NCBI RefSeq assembly: GCF_007993735.1
Contig: NZ_CP042453.1
Location: 496,001 to 560,000 of the forward strand
Length of the DNA stretch: 64,000 nucleotides
Reading direction: 5' to 3'
Origin: Arenimonas daejeonensis
Lineage (GTDB): Bacteria; Pseudomonadota; Gammaproteobacteria; Xanthomonadales; Xanthomonadaceae
Of this stretch, positions 11,784 through 23,137 are shown one piece after another (position 1 is the stretch's first letter; every line of letters starts with the position of its first letter). The notes below the pieces were generated by a model that had not been told where the DNA came from, did not search any database, and worked only from the letters and a program-made list of their open reading frames with translations. A program made the translations under genes and the position numbers.

Positions 11784-12618
11784 TCAGAACCGGTAGATCA
11801 TGCCCAGCGTGGCGGTGCTGTTGACGAAGTCGAGGTCGCCGGTGAAGGCGTTGCGCGTCGCATTCACGTCGATGCTCTGGTACGAGTAGTTCAGGGTCAG
11901 GCCCCAGTTTTCCCAGGGGGAACCACTCGACGCCGCCGTTGACGTAGGACACCGAACCGTCGATGTCGCTCAGGTTGGTGCTGAAATAACCCGCGTCCAC
12001 CTTCAGGCGCCAGTTCTTGGCCGGCACCCAGCGCCAGGAGCCGCCGATCACCGGCACCGGCAGTTCGGGCGAGGTGCTGGCACGCGCGCCACCGGAAACC
12101 TCGTTGCCCGAAGAGTCGACGGTCAGCTGCATGCTGAGGTCGATGTCGTAATAGACCATGCCCACGCGCGGGCCGATCGCCCAGTTGTCTTCATGCTTGA
12201 GCCACCAGACGTAGGCGAAGGTGTACGCATCGACGTCCATTTCGGAACGCAACGTGGAATTCACCGTGTAGGTCACGTCGTCGAAGGTGATGTCGCGGCT
12301 GATGCGGCGGGTGGCGTCGGAGTCGTCGTTGAAATAGGTGAGCGAGAACTCGTGGTTTTCCCAGGGCCGCCAGGTCAGGCCCAGGCTGCCGACGACGTTG
12401 GAGCTTTCCAGCCCGAGGTCACGCGAGAGGTCGACCTGGTCGCCGCTGCTGGTCTGGCCATCGGCGCGCACGGACGTATCGAAATCGGGAAGCGTGAAGC
12501 CGATCTGGATGCTGGCGCGGTCGACCGGCTGCAGGTCCTGCGCCAAACCCGTCCGCGGCGCTAGCGCCGCTGCTGCCACCATTGCCGCGACCAGTGTTGC
12601 CGAACGGTAAAGAGACAT
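11784..12618 (-). CDS. Outer-membrane beta-barrel protein, one frameshift
   Basis: About 278 residues from the ATG at 12618 (GAGGACT lies upstream). The signal peptide is MSLYRSATLVAAMVAAAALA, with cleavage near GLA-QD. The mature protein alternates polar and aromatic residues in strand-like segments (SLGLTWRPWENHEFSLTYF, RVGMVYYDIDL, GGSWRWVPAKNWRLKVDAGY). After the break it ends in a terminal phenylalanine (GMIYRF), the outer-membrane assembly signal. The frame breaks near 11920, where one surplus C in 'ttcccc' shifts the frame. Removing it gives EWFPWENWGLTLNYSYQSI. The family is not certain (OmpW-like or a generic barrel) and neither is the substrate. Confidence 0.82.
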
Positions 12619-12738
12619 CGGTGAGTCCTCGAAGTGGGTCAAGACGCGGGAATCCGGCTCGATGCTATCACGCAGCAACAGGGCCGACATTGGCCGCCCG
12701 CCCAACTTTCGGCACCCCAAATAGAACCGCCCGTCGGC

Positions 12739-14913
12739 TCAGGCCGGCTGCAGGTTGGCATACCCCAGGACCAGCCATTTGGCCCCGCCGCGCTCGAAGT
12801 TCACCTGCACCCGGGCGTGCGCGCCGCTGCCTTCGGCGTCCATCACCACCCCGGTGCCGAAGCTCGGGTGTACCACCCGCTGGCCCAGGCGCAGGGTCGG
12901 CCCGGAGGAGCTTTCCAGTGCGGCGGCCCGGGGTGCACCGTAGGACACCGGCCGGCTGATGTTGACCTTCGGCCGGACCTCCCGCAGCAGCGCCGGCGGG
13001 ATCTCACGCAGGAAACGCGAGGGGGTCCCGAACATCTCCATGCCGTGCAGGCGCCGCGACTCGGCGTAGCTGAGCACCAGCTTCTGGCGCGCCCGGGTCA
13101 GGCCGACGTAGGCCAGCCGGCGCTCCTCCTCCAGCCGCCCGCTTTCCTCGATCGACTTGCCGCTCGGGAACAGGCCCTCTTCCATGCCGACCAGGAACAC
13201 CTGCGGGAATTCCAGGCCCTTGGCGCTGTGCAGGGTCATCAGCTGCACGCCGTCCTCGCCGGCCTCGGCCTGGCCCTCGCCGGCCTCGAGCGCGGCGTAG
13301 CTGAGGAAGGCGACCAGTTCGCTCATCTGCTGGCTGGCCTCGTCGTCGCGGCGTTCGAAGCGGCTGGCGACCGACACCAGTTCGTCCAGGTTGTCGGTGC
13401 GCGAGTCGAGCTGGCCCCTGGACTCCGCGGCGTAGTGCATACGCAAGCCCGAGGTGTTGATCACATGGTCGAACTGCTCGTGCAGCGGCGAATCGGCGAT
13501 GCCGGCCTGAAGCCCGTCCACCAGGTCGGAGAAGGCCTTGAGCGCATTGCGCGCACGTCCCGGCAGCACCCCGCCGCCCGACAGCGCGACCGCCGCCTGC
13601 CACAACGACACCGCCTGGTCGCGCGCATGCCGGCGCACTTCGTCCAGGGTCTTGCCGCCGATGCCGCGCGGCGGCGTGTTCACGGCGCGTTCGAAGGCCG
13701 CGTCGTCGTCGCGGTTGGCGACCAGGCGCAGGTAGGCCAGGGCGTCCTTGATTTCCATGCGTTCGAAGAAGCGCTGGCCGCCGTACACGATACGGCAGGC
13801 CGGCCTGCACCAGCTGTTCTTCCATCGCCCGCGACTGTGCGTTCGACCGGTAGAGCACCGCGTTGTCGCCGGCGCTGCCACCGTCGCGGATCCAGGCCTG
13901 GATGCGTTCGATGACGAACCGCGCCTCGTCCACCTCGTTGTAGGCCGCGAACAGGTCGATCGGTTCGCCCTCGCCGTCCGCCGTCCACAGCTGCTTGCCG
14001 AGCCGGTCGGGGTTGTGGGTGATCACCGCGTTCGCCGCAGCAAGTATGTTGCCGCTGGAGCGGTAGTTCTGTTCCAGCTTGAGCGTGCGCGCACCCGGGT
14101 AGTCGTTCAGAAAGCGCTGCACGTTTTCGACCTTGGCGCCGCGCCAGCCGTAGATGGCCTGGTCGTCGTCGCCGACCACGAACACTTCGCCGGTCTCGCC
14201 CGCCAGCACGCGGATGAAGGCGTACTGGATCGAATTGGTGTCCTGGAACTCGTCCACCAGCAGGTGGCGGAAACGCTGCTGGTAGTGGTGCAGCAAGGCC
14301 GGATGTTCGAGCCAGAGTTCGTGCGCGCGCAGCAGCAGTTCGGCGAAGTCCACCAGGCCGGCACGCTGGCAACGTTCCCAGTAGGCCTCGTACACGCGCA
14401 GCATGGTGCTGCCGAAGAAGTCACCGCCGGCCGGCTGGATGTGTTTCGGTCGCCGGCCCTCGTCCTTCTGCGCATTGATCCACCAGGCCATCTGCCGAGG
14501 CGGGAAGCGGCCTTCGTCGAGTTCGAGGTCGGCGGCGATGCGCTTGAGCAGCCGCACCTGGTCGTCCTGGTCCAGCACCTGGAAGGATTCGGGCAGGCCG
14601 GCCTCCTGCCAGTGCAGGCGCAGCAGGCGATGCGCCAGGCCGTGGAAGGTGCCGATCCACATGCCGCGGGCGCCGTTGCGCAGCAGCGCCTCGACGCGGC
14701 CGCGCATCTCGGCGGCGGCCTTGTTGGTGAAGGTGACCGCGAGGATGCCGTGCGCCGGCACCCCGACCACTTCATGCAGCCAGCCGATGCGGTGGGTCAG
14801 GACCGGGTCTTGCCGGAGCCGGCGCCGGCAAGGACCAGCACATGGCCCGGAGGCGCGGATACGACTTCGCGCTGGGCGGGATTGAGTTCGTCGAGCAGGT
14901 GGGAAACATCCAT
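12739..14913 (-). CDS. uvrD: DNA helicase II (UvrD), two frameshifts
   Basis: About 725 residues, a normal UvrD length. It starts MDVSHLLDELNPAQREVV (ATG at 14913). The motifs seen are Walker A GAGSGKTRVLTHR, motif Ia AVTFTNKAAAEM, motif II LLVDEFQDTN, GDDDQAIYGWRGA, LEQNYRSS and, in the C-terminal half, LMTLHSAKGLEF and YVGLTRARQKL. The C-terminal tail GQRVVHPSFGTGVV with WLVLGYANLQP distinguishes UvrD from Rep. Breaks are near 14805, where a missing G in Walker A gives ACCCGGTCC, and near 13800, where RVYGGQRFFER is restored by two bases. It unwinds DNA in nucleotide-excision and mismatch repair. Confidence 0.95.
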
Positions 14914-14955
14914 GGCGCCATTGTACCGGCGCCACGGCGACCCGGCCGCGCCGAG

Positions 14956-15516
14956 TCAGTGTTTCTTCGGCGCCGTGGCGTGGGCCATCAGCTTGTCGGT
15001 CCAGGCGATGCCGATGGCCGAGAGGATGAAGACCATGTGGATGATGGTCTGCCACATCACGCCGGCCTCGGTGAACTTCGAATCGGCGGTGCCCAGGCTG
15101 CTGATGTCGATGAAGGTCTTGAGCAGGTGGATCGAGGAGATGCCGATGATCGCCATTGCCAGCTTCACCTTCAGCACCGAGGCGTTCACATGGCTCAGCC
15201 ATTCGGGCTGGTCCGGGTGCCCCTGCAGGTTCAGGCGCGACACGAAGGTCTCGTAACCGCCGACGATCACCATCACCAGCAGGTTGGAGATCATCACCAC
15301 GTCGATCAGGCCCAGCACCAGCAGCATGATGCCCTGCTCGGTGAGGATGTTCGCGTCGGTGATCAGGTGCACCAGTTCCTTCATGAACAGGAACACGTAC
15401 ACGCACTGCGCCAGGATCAGGCCCAGGTACAGCGGCAGCTGCAGCCAGCGCGAAGCGAAGATCAAGGTGGAAAGCGGGCCGAGTCTCGGCGCGCCGGTGG
15501 TGGCCTGGTTTGACAT
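14956..15516 (-). CDS. TIGR00645/YqhA-type (UPF0114) inner-membrane protein
   Basis: 186 residues from MSNQATTGAPRLGPL. Hydrophobic segments are ASRWLQLPLYLGLILAQCVYVF, GIMLLVLGLIDVVMISNLLVMV, KLAMAIIGISSIHLLKTF and MVFILSAIGIAWTDKLM. The central motif ISNLLVMVIVGGYETFVSRL followed by HPDQPEWLSHVNASVLKVKLA matches the YqhA/UPF0114 family as I recall it. The function is unknown. It sits between uvrD and a small two-helix membrane protein on the same strand with short gaps, so the three may share a transcript. Confidence 0.85.
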   Translation of the reverse strand: MSNQATTGAPRLGPLSTLIFASRWLQLPLYLGLILAQCVYVFLFMKELVHLITDANILTEQGIMLLVLGLIDVVMISNLLVMVIVGGYETFVSRLNLQGHPDQPEWLSHVNASVLKVKLAMAIIGISSIHLLKTFIDISSLGTADSKFTEAGVMWQTIIHMVFILSAIGIAWTDKLMAHATAPKKH

Positions 15517-15535
15517 TGGGAATCCGTTGTAAGGG

Positions 15536-15754
15536 TTACTTCTTGCTGGCGGCACCGACGACCACGGCGAGCGCGCCCGCGCCCATCAGGATCCAGCCCA
15601 GGTTGAGCGGCGGCTTTTTGGTGTCGGTCTTCGTGATCTCGATCGGGCCCATGTCCACGACCTTGTCGGTGGTCTGGAACTTGAACACCCCTGCCGCGAT
15701 CAGGCCGCCGACAACGAGCAGGATGACGCCGACCAGAAGGGCGGGCATGCGCAT
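15536..15754 (-). CDS. Small two-helix membrane protein of unknown function
   Basis: 72 residues from MRMPALLVGVILLVV. Two hydrophobic helices flank a polar loop: ALLVGVILLVVGGLIAAGVF at the start and LGWILMGAGALAVVVGAAS at the end. The loop carries FQTTDKVVDMGPIEITKTDTKKPP. I do not recognise a family; DUF3185-like proteins have a similar two-helix plan. The start was chosen after GGAGAACACC, which gives a good ribosome-binding site. It lies 19 bases upstream of the YqhA-like gene, so they are probably co-transcribed. Confidence 0.65.
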   Translation of the reverse strand: MRMPALLVGVILLVVGGLIAAGVFKFQTTDKVVDMGPIEITKTDTKKPPLNLGWILMGAGALAVVVGAASKK

Positions 15755-15828
15755 GGTGTTCTCCTCCGCACCCGGGATCGGGCAGCGCAAGCGTAGTGGC
15801 ATCGCCGCCGGCTGCCAAGCCGATGCGT

Positions 15829-16873
15829 TCAGTCCAGGCTCACGCCGGGCAGATCCAGCACGTAGTCGGCGCCCATCAGCTGCGACGGGGTGTAGAAACC
15901 GCCTGCCGGACGTGCTTCACCCAGCAGGCGCCCTACGATGCCCAGGGACGCGGTGACGGTGATTTCATAGCCATTGGGCGTTCGCAGGCGCGGCACCTGG
16001 CCTGGTTTCCTTCGGCATCGGTCACCTCGCCCCAGACCACGCAGCCGGTCTTGCCGCGCGTGCTGTCGGACGGCCCCTTCACCTTCTTCTCGACCTGGCG
16101 CTTGAGCCAGCCCTGCACGATCCCGGTGTCCAGCAGCGGCCCGAGCAAACGCAGCCGGCGCAGGCGTGCGGCGGTCGCGGGCGGTACGCCCATGTAGACC
16201 TCGACATTGGGTATGCCGGTGGAGACGAACGAAGTGTAGACGTCGCCCCAGGGAATGGTCATGGCGAAACGCTGCTCGCCGTCGCGCTCGAAACTGCGCG
16301 TCTTCCAGGCCAGCGGCACCGCGTCAACTCTCCTTCAACGCGCGCGCGGCCGCCCTTGCCCAAGCCTTCGACGCTGGTCTTGGCGGTGCCGGGGCTGGGC
16401 CCGCCGCCGGCCTCGAAGGCCAGCACCAGCGACGTCGCCGCCGGCAGCTCGCGCTTGAGCCGGGCTGCCATGCAGTCGGTCGGCACCACGTCGAAACCCG
16501 AGCCCGGCAGCACGACGATGCCCTTTTCCCGCGCCCGCAGGTGCTGTGCGTGGCAGTGCGCGAACACGTCGATCTCGCCGGTGATGTCCAGGTAATGCAC
16601 GCCCTCGGCAAGGCAGCCTTCCAACATCGGCGCGCAGGTCGCCGAAAACGGGCCGGCGCAGTGCAGCACCAGGCCCATGCCGTGCAGGTTCTTCGCGACC
16701 ACATGCGGGTCGTCGAGACCGAAGGCGCGCACCGGCAGGCCAAACGGCGCCGCCAGCGCCTGCAATGCCTGGGAGTTGCGTCCGGCCAGCACCGGCCGCA
16801 GGCCGCGGCGCACCGCTTCCTCGACGATGAGCTTGCCGGTGTAACCGTTGGCGCCGTAGATCATCCATTCCAT
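15829..16873 (-). CDS. Saccharopine dehydrogenase-like NAD(P)-binding protein, two frameshifts
   Basis: About 348 residues. The N-terminal Rossmann fold is MEWMIYGANGYTGKLIVEEAVRRG, followed by LAGRNSQALQAL and the VLHCAGPFSATCAPMLEGCL loop, with HYLDITGEIDVF and VVLPGSGFDVVPTDCMA. These are typical of the saccharopine-dehydrogenase NADP-binding family, whose members include trans-acting enoyl reductases. Breaks near 16325 and near 16000 separate the N-terminal, middle (PWGDVYTSFVSTGIPNVEVYM) and C-terminal (GFYTPSQLMGADYVLDLPGV) pieces. The true stop is at 15829. It starts one base from the end of the upstream SDR gene, so the pair forms an operon. The substrate is unknown. Confidence 0.85.
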
Positions 16874-16874
16874 G

Positions 16875-17672
16875 TCAGTGGCCCGCCTGGCGCGCTTTCA
16901 CCAGCTTGAGCACCTGCCTGAAGTAGAAATCCGGGAACCAGCGCTTCAGGCGCCAGCGCATCGGCTCGCGCTTGGTCGGCAGCACCAGGAACTCGCCGCG
17001 CTCGACCGCCGCGAACACCGCATCGGCCACGCTGTCGAGCGTGTCGGGCGAGGTTTCCATCATCTTGTCGGCGAAGGACTTCAGGCGCGGATTGCCCTGC
17101 CAGCTCTCCAGCAGGTTGGTGCGGAAGAAGGCCGGGCACAGCACGCTGACGCGGATGCCCTTGTCGTGCACTTCGGCGCGCAGTTGGTCGGACAAGGCCA
17201 CCACCGCCGCCTTGGACACACCGTAGCTCATGATGCTGGGCGCGCTGGCGAGCCCGGCGAAACTGGCGGTGTTGATGATCTGGCCGCGGCCCGCGGCGAT
17301 CATGCCGGGCAGGAACAGGCGGCAGCCGCGCACCACGCTGAGCAGGTTGATCTCGAGCACGTTGTGCCATTCCTGCATGGTCGTGTCGACCATGGCGCCG
17401 CCGGTGGCGATGCCGGCGTTGTTGACCAGCACGTCCACGCCGCCCCATTCGCCGGCGATGCGTTCGTGCACCTGCTCCATCGCGTCGTCGCTGCCGACAT
17501 TCGCGGTGATGGCCAGGTGGCCGCTGCCGGGCAGGGACGCGCGCGTGAGTTCGGCGCGGGCGGAGTCCAGGTCCACGCAGGCGACGCGGTCGCCGGCCTT
17601 GGCGTAGCGCTGCGCGAGTGCCTGGCCCAGGCCGCTGCCGGCCCCCGTGATCAACACCCGTCGTTGCGCCAT
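16875..17672 (-). CDS. Short-chain dehydrogenase/reductase
   Basis: 265 residues from MAQRRVLITGAGSGLGQALA (ATG at 17672). The cofactor motif TGAGSGLG, the NNAG stretch (VLVNNAGIATGG), the catalytic serine in INTASFAGLAS and the tyrosine/lysine pair in MSYGVSKAA are all present. Asp in ACVDLD after beta-2 suggests NAD preference. The C-terminal tail with KREPMRWRLKRWFPDFYF resembles SDRs attached to lipid metabolism. Its stop nearly touches the following saccharopine-dehydrogenase-like gene, so they likely act on one pathway. It is divergent from another SDR at 17770. Confidence 0.92.
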   Translation of the reverse strand: MAQRRVLITGAGSGLGQALAQRYAKAGDRVACVDLDSARAELTRASLPGSGHLAITANVGSDDAMEQVHERIAGEWGGVDVLVNNAGIATGGAMVDTTMQEWHNVLEINLLSVVRGCRLFLPGMIAAGRGQIINTASFAGLASAPSIMSYGVSKAAVVALSDQLRAEVHDKGIRVSVLCPAFFRTNLLESWQGNPRLKSFADKMMETSPDTLDSVADAVFAAVERGEFLVLPTKREPMRWRLKRWFPDFYFRQVLKLVKARQAGH

Positions 17673-17769
17673 GATTCTGTCCCCGGTGTAGCCGGGCCTC
17701 GGAGGGGCCTGTGCTAGGCTCGGGAGCATACCAAGCCGTACGTTCACACGCGCATCCGACGGAGTCCAC

Positions 17770-18531
17770 GTGTCCGATTCCCTGTTCGACCTTTCCGGCA
17801 AGACCGCCCTGGTCAGCGGCGCCTCTCGCGGCATCGGCGAGGCCATCGCCAAGCTGCTGGCGGGCTTCGGCGCCCACGTCATCTGCACCAGCCGCAAGCT
17901 AGAGGGCTGCGAGGCGGTGGCCAGCGACATCCGTGCCAATGGTGGTTCGGCCGAAGCGCATGCGGTTCACGTCGGCGACCCGGCGGCGATCGAGGCACTG
18001 TTCGCCACGCTCGACGCCGCCGGCCGCACCGTCGACATCCTTGTCAACAACGCCGCCGCCAATCCCTATTTCGGACCGGCGATCGACATGACACTCGACG
18101 CCTACGAAAAGACGGTCGAGGTGAACCTGCGCGGTTATTTCTGGACCACGGTGCAGGCGGCGAAACGCATGAAGGGCCGCGGCGGTTGCATCGTCAACAT
18201 CGCCTCGGTGAACGCCAGGCGTGCGGCGCCGGGCCAGCTGGTGTATTCGATGACCAAGGCCGGCATCGTCAACATGACCGAAGGTTTCGCCAAGGAACTG
18301 GCGCCGCTGGGCGTGCGCGTGAACGCGGTGCTGCCGGGCCTGACCGACACGAAGTTCGCCTCCGCGCTGACCGGCAGCCCCAAGATCCTGGAGATGATGC
18401 TGCGGATGATCCCGCTCGGCCGCGTCGCCCAGCCCGACGAGATCGCGCCCGCCGTGCTCTTCCTCGCCTCGCCTGCCTCGTCCTACCTCACCGGCGCCGC
18501 ACTGCCGGTGGACGGCGGCTACCTGTCCTGA
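17770..18531 (+). CDS. Short-chain dehydrogenase/reductase (FabG-like fold)
   Basis: 253 residues from a GTG start (MSDSLFDLSGKTALVSGASRGIG), with GGAG in ACGGAGTCCACGTG serving as ribosome-binding site. Motifs are SGASRGIG, ILVNNAAANP, catalytic Ser in NIASVNARRAAPG, Tyr/Lys in YSMTKAG, and the C-terminal FLASPASSYLTGAALPVDGGYLS typical of classical SDRs. NNAA in place of NNAG is common in the DHRS4-like group. The substrate is unknown; oxidation of a 3-hydroxyacyl or similar carbonyl is the usual role. A DPP-IV-type peptidase gene starts nine bases later. Confidence 0.93.
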   Translation: MSDSLFDLSGKTALVSGASRGIGEAIAKLLAGFGAHVICTSRKLEGCEAVASDIRANGGSAEAHAVHVGDPAAIEALFATLDAAGRTVDILVNNAAANPYFGPAIDMTLDAYEKTVEVNLRGYFWTTVQAAKRMKGRGGCIVNIASVNARRAAPGQLVYSMTKAGIVNMTEGFAKELAPLGVRVNAVLPGLTDTKFASALTGSPKILEMMLRMIPLGRVAQPDEIAPAVLFLASPASSYLTGAALPVDGGYLS

Positions 18532-18540
18532 GCCCTGCCG

Positions 18541-20754
<2,214 letters not shown>

Positions 20755-20778
20755 CCGCTACGGCAAGGATGCGCCCGC

Positions 20779-21401
20779 TCACCGCTTGCAGGCCGCCCGC
20801 TGCCTTCGCAACTCCTCGTCCAGCGCTCGCCGGCCGGCCGGTCGCCCATCGGTCATCAGGTCGCCGACGTTGCGCCCGATGCGGGGACACGGATCGGTGG
20901 TGTAGCCCTCGGGCCACAGCCCCACCAGCTGTGCGGCGCCCTCGATGACATCCTTTCCGCTGATCTGGCGGCGCATCCGGATCCGGTCCTGTTCGTACCT
21001 GGCCTCGGGAGCAGCGAACGCATCGGCCGGAAAGTTCTGACTGAATGCAGGCTCACGCGCGCCCGGGTCCGTCCACTCCAGGACCAGTGGCTCCCGGGCA
21101 GCCGTCGCGATCTCTTCGGGAATGGCGGCGAGAGGTGCAGATGCGGGCCGAGAGTTTCGGTACGCCCTCGCGACGGACCGACCGGATGCAGTTCGTGGCT
21201 TGGGTTCTGGCGTCATCCGCGCTGGAACGACCTCTGCCGTGGTGTCCGCTCGATGAATTCGACGCGCATCGAAGTGGCCATCGCAGGAATCCTGCCCGAT
21301 GCCTCCTGGCCACGGGCGATCACGTGATAGAACACCAGATGCAGCAGTACGACGGCCGCCGCCACCGACAACCTGAAACGCAGCCTGCTTTCATCGAACA
21401 T
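20779..21401 (-). CDS. Hypothetical single-pass membrane protein (TonB-like layout), one frameshift
   Basis: About 207 residues. The N-terminal part (MFDESRLRFRLSVAAAVVLLHLVFYHV) is a short cytoplasmic arm and one transmembrane helix, followed by SMRVEFIER. The frame breaks near 21235; in the next frame the text runs TAEVVPARMTPEPKPR, which is more natural than the QRG-stop of the first frame, so I join the two pieces. The C-terminal half is charged and periplasmic, with CPRIGRNVGDLMTDGRP. The arm-helix-proline/charged region plan resembles TonB-like proteins of this group, but no TonB C-terminal domain is seen. The start is uncertain; a TTG at 21440 is the alternative. The function is unknown. 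Confidence 0.55.
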
Positions 21402-21599
21402 CCAGCCGGAATGTCCTGGAAGTGCTTTGTCTTCTTGCAAGCAGGTGCGTCCACGGCAACGGGAGGCGCGGAAACTAGCATGGCGCGAGCACGGCGCGTA
21501 GCACGGCTCGCCATTTCGTACTTTCCGCCTGGCTAGAGTCGCGGTTCGATCCCGCGCAGCCGTTGCCCGCGCCAGAAGCCCCGCGGGAGTTCGTTTCGA

Positions 21600-22412
21600 T
21601 CATCCCGCCGGCGCCACCGGCGGCTGCCGCGCAATCTGCACCAGCGCCGGCGCGTGGTCGCTCGGCCGCTCCCACTCGCGCGGTTCGCGATCGATGCTGG
21701 CACCGACGCAGCGCGGCTTCAGCGCGTCGCTGATGAGGCAAAGATCGATGCGCAGGCCGAGGTTGCGCCGGAAACCGGCGGCGCGGTAATCCCACCAGCT
21801 GAACACGCCGCCCTCCTCATGATGCAGGCGGTAGCTGTCGTGCAGGCCCAGGTCCAGCAGCCGCTTCAGTGCCGCGCGTTCGGCAGTGGAGGTCAGGATG
21901 CTGCTGTCGTTCCACACCGCCGGGTCGTGCACGTCGCGATCGTCGGGCGCGATGTTGAAGTCGCCCAGCACGATCAGGTTCGGATGCTGTCTGATCTCTT
22001 CCGCCAGCCAGCCGTGCACGGCGTCGAGCCAGCGCAGCTTGTAGTCGTATTTCTCGGTGCCGACGTCCTGGCCGTTGACCACGTACAGGTTGACGATGCG
22101 CAGGTCGCCGACGGTGGCCGCGATCACGCGCTTCTGCTCGTCGGCGAAACCCGGGATGCCCATCACGCAGCTGGCCTCGTGGATCGGCTCGCGCGCCAGG
22201 ATCGCCACGCCGTTGTAGGTCTTCTGGCCGCAGAACACACTGCGGTAGCCCAGCGCCGCCAGTGCATCGTCGGGGAAGCGGCTGTCCTCGAGCTTGGTCT
22301 CCTGCAGCGCGACGATGTCGGGCGCGGCGGACTTGAGCCACTGCTCCAGGTGCGGCAGGCGCACGTTGAGCGAGTTGACGTTCCAGCTGGCGATGGTGAT
22401 CGGGGTGTCCAT
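21600..22412 (-). CDS. xthA: Exodeoxyribonuclease III (AP endonuclease)
   Basis: 270 residues. The exonuclease III/AP-endonuclease fold shows ITIASWNVNSLNVRL with its metal Asn, LQETKLEDSRFP with the metal Glu, NGVAILAR, NLYVVNGQ, VLGDFNIAPDDRDV with catalytic Asp/Asn, and the C-terminal RIDLCLIS and PSDHAPALV with Asp-His. It repairs abasic sites and removes 3' blocks in base-excision repair. It is divergent from the cytochrome b561 gene, with about 110 bases between them that hold an FNR-type box. Confidence 0.95.
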   Translation of the reverse strand: MDTPITIASWNVNSLNVRLPHLEQWLKSAAPDIVALQETKLEDSRFPDDALAALGYRSVFCGQKTYNGVAILAREPIHEASCVMGIPGFADEQKRVIAATVGDLRIVNLYVVNGQDVGTEKYDYKLRWLDAVHGWLAEEIRQHPNLIVLGDFNIAPDDRDVHDPAVWNDSSILTSTAERAALKRLLDLGLHDSYRLHHEEGGVFSWWDYRAAGFRRNLGLRIDLCLISDALKPRCVGASIDREPREWERPSDHAPALVQIARQPPVAPAG

Positions 22413-22450
22413 ATGCGGATGCTAACCGTTCCCGTCCAAGCATCGAACCC

Positions 22451-22464
22451 TTGACCTGCGTCAA
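22451..22464 (+). promoter_or_regulatory. FNR/Anr-type box upstream of the cytochrome b561 gene
   Basis: TTGAC-CTGC-GTCAA is a perfect inverted repeat of the Crp/Fnr-family anaerobic type (consensus close to TTGAT-N4-ATCAA). Its centre lies about 41 bases before a predicted transcription start near 22499, with TAGTCT at 22486-22491 as the -10 box. This is the class II activator geometry. It points to oxygen-responsive activation of the downstream gene. Confidence 0.6.
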
Positions 22465-22523
22465 CCCGGACGCCCGGGTGTGCGCTAGTCTGTATTAGTT
22501 CCGGCAACCCGCAGGATCCGCCC

Positions 22524-23064
22524 ATGGCCATCGCCGAACCCGCCCGCTATTCCCACGCCCAGCGTCGGCTGCACTGGCTGATGTTCGGGCTGGTGGCCCT
22601 GGCCTACCTGGCCATCGAGACCCGCGGCAATTTCGAGCGCGGCTCGCTGGCGCGCACGCTGGCGGTGCAGGGCCATTTCTGGATGGGCCTGGCGGTGTTG
22701 GCCCTGGTGCTGCCGCGGCTCTGGCTGCGGCTGCGCCGCGGCGCGCCGCCGATCACCCCTGCGCTGCCGGCCTGGCAGGCCTGGCCGGCGCGGATCCTGC
22801 ACCTGTCGCTCTACGCCTTCCATGGTCATGCAGCCGGTGCTGGGCCTGATGACGGCCTGGACCGACGGCAAGCCGGTCCTGATCCCCTTCACCCAGGCGG
22901 AGCTGCCCGCGCTGATGGCGCCGGACGCGGCGCTGGCACACACGCTCGAGGACCTGCACGGGACGATCGGCAGCCTGTTCTACTGGGTCATCGGCCTGCA
23001 TGTCGTGGCGGCGCTCTTCCATCACCTCGTGCGTCGCGACGACACCCTGGCCCGCATGCGCTGA
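22524..23064 (+). CDS. Cytochrome b561 family protein, one frameshift
   Basis: About 180 residues and four hydrophobic segments. Candidate heme ligands are His in AQRRLHWLMFGLV, VQGHFWMGLAVL, LEDLHGTIGSLFYW and IGLHVVAALFHHLV, in the family order. The frame breaks near 22815; the second part resumes at MVMQPVLGLMTAW. The family carries electrons across the inner membrane, for example from ubiquinol to periplasmic acceptors. The upstream FNR-type box suggests use under low oxygen. Confidence 0.88.
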
Positions 23065-23137
23065 TCCCCGGTGGACGGCGACGCGCACGGCCGGCATCCT
23101 GCCTGCCTTGCCCGAACACCCCGCCCGAGGACCGCCG

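Noticed and set aside
21536-21580. tRNA T-arm-like stretch (CGCGG-TTCGATC-CCGCG)
   Set aside because: No D-arm or anticodon arm fits; the possible acceptor pairing encloses only 61 bases and lacks CCA. I cannot support a tRNA.
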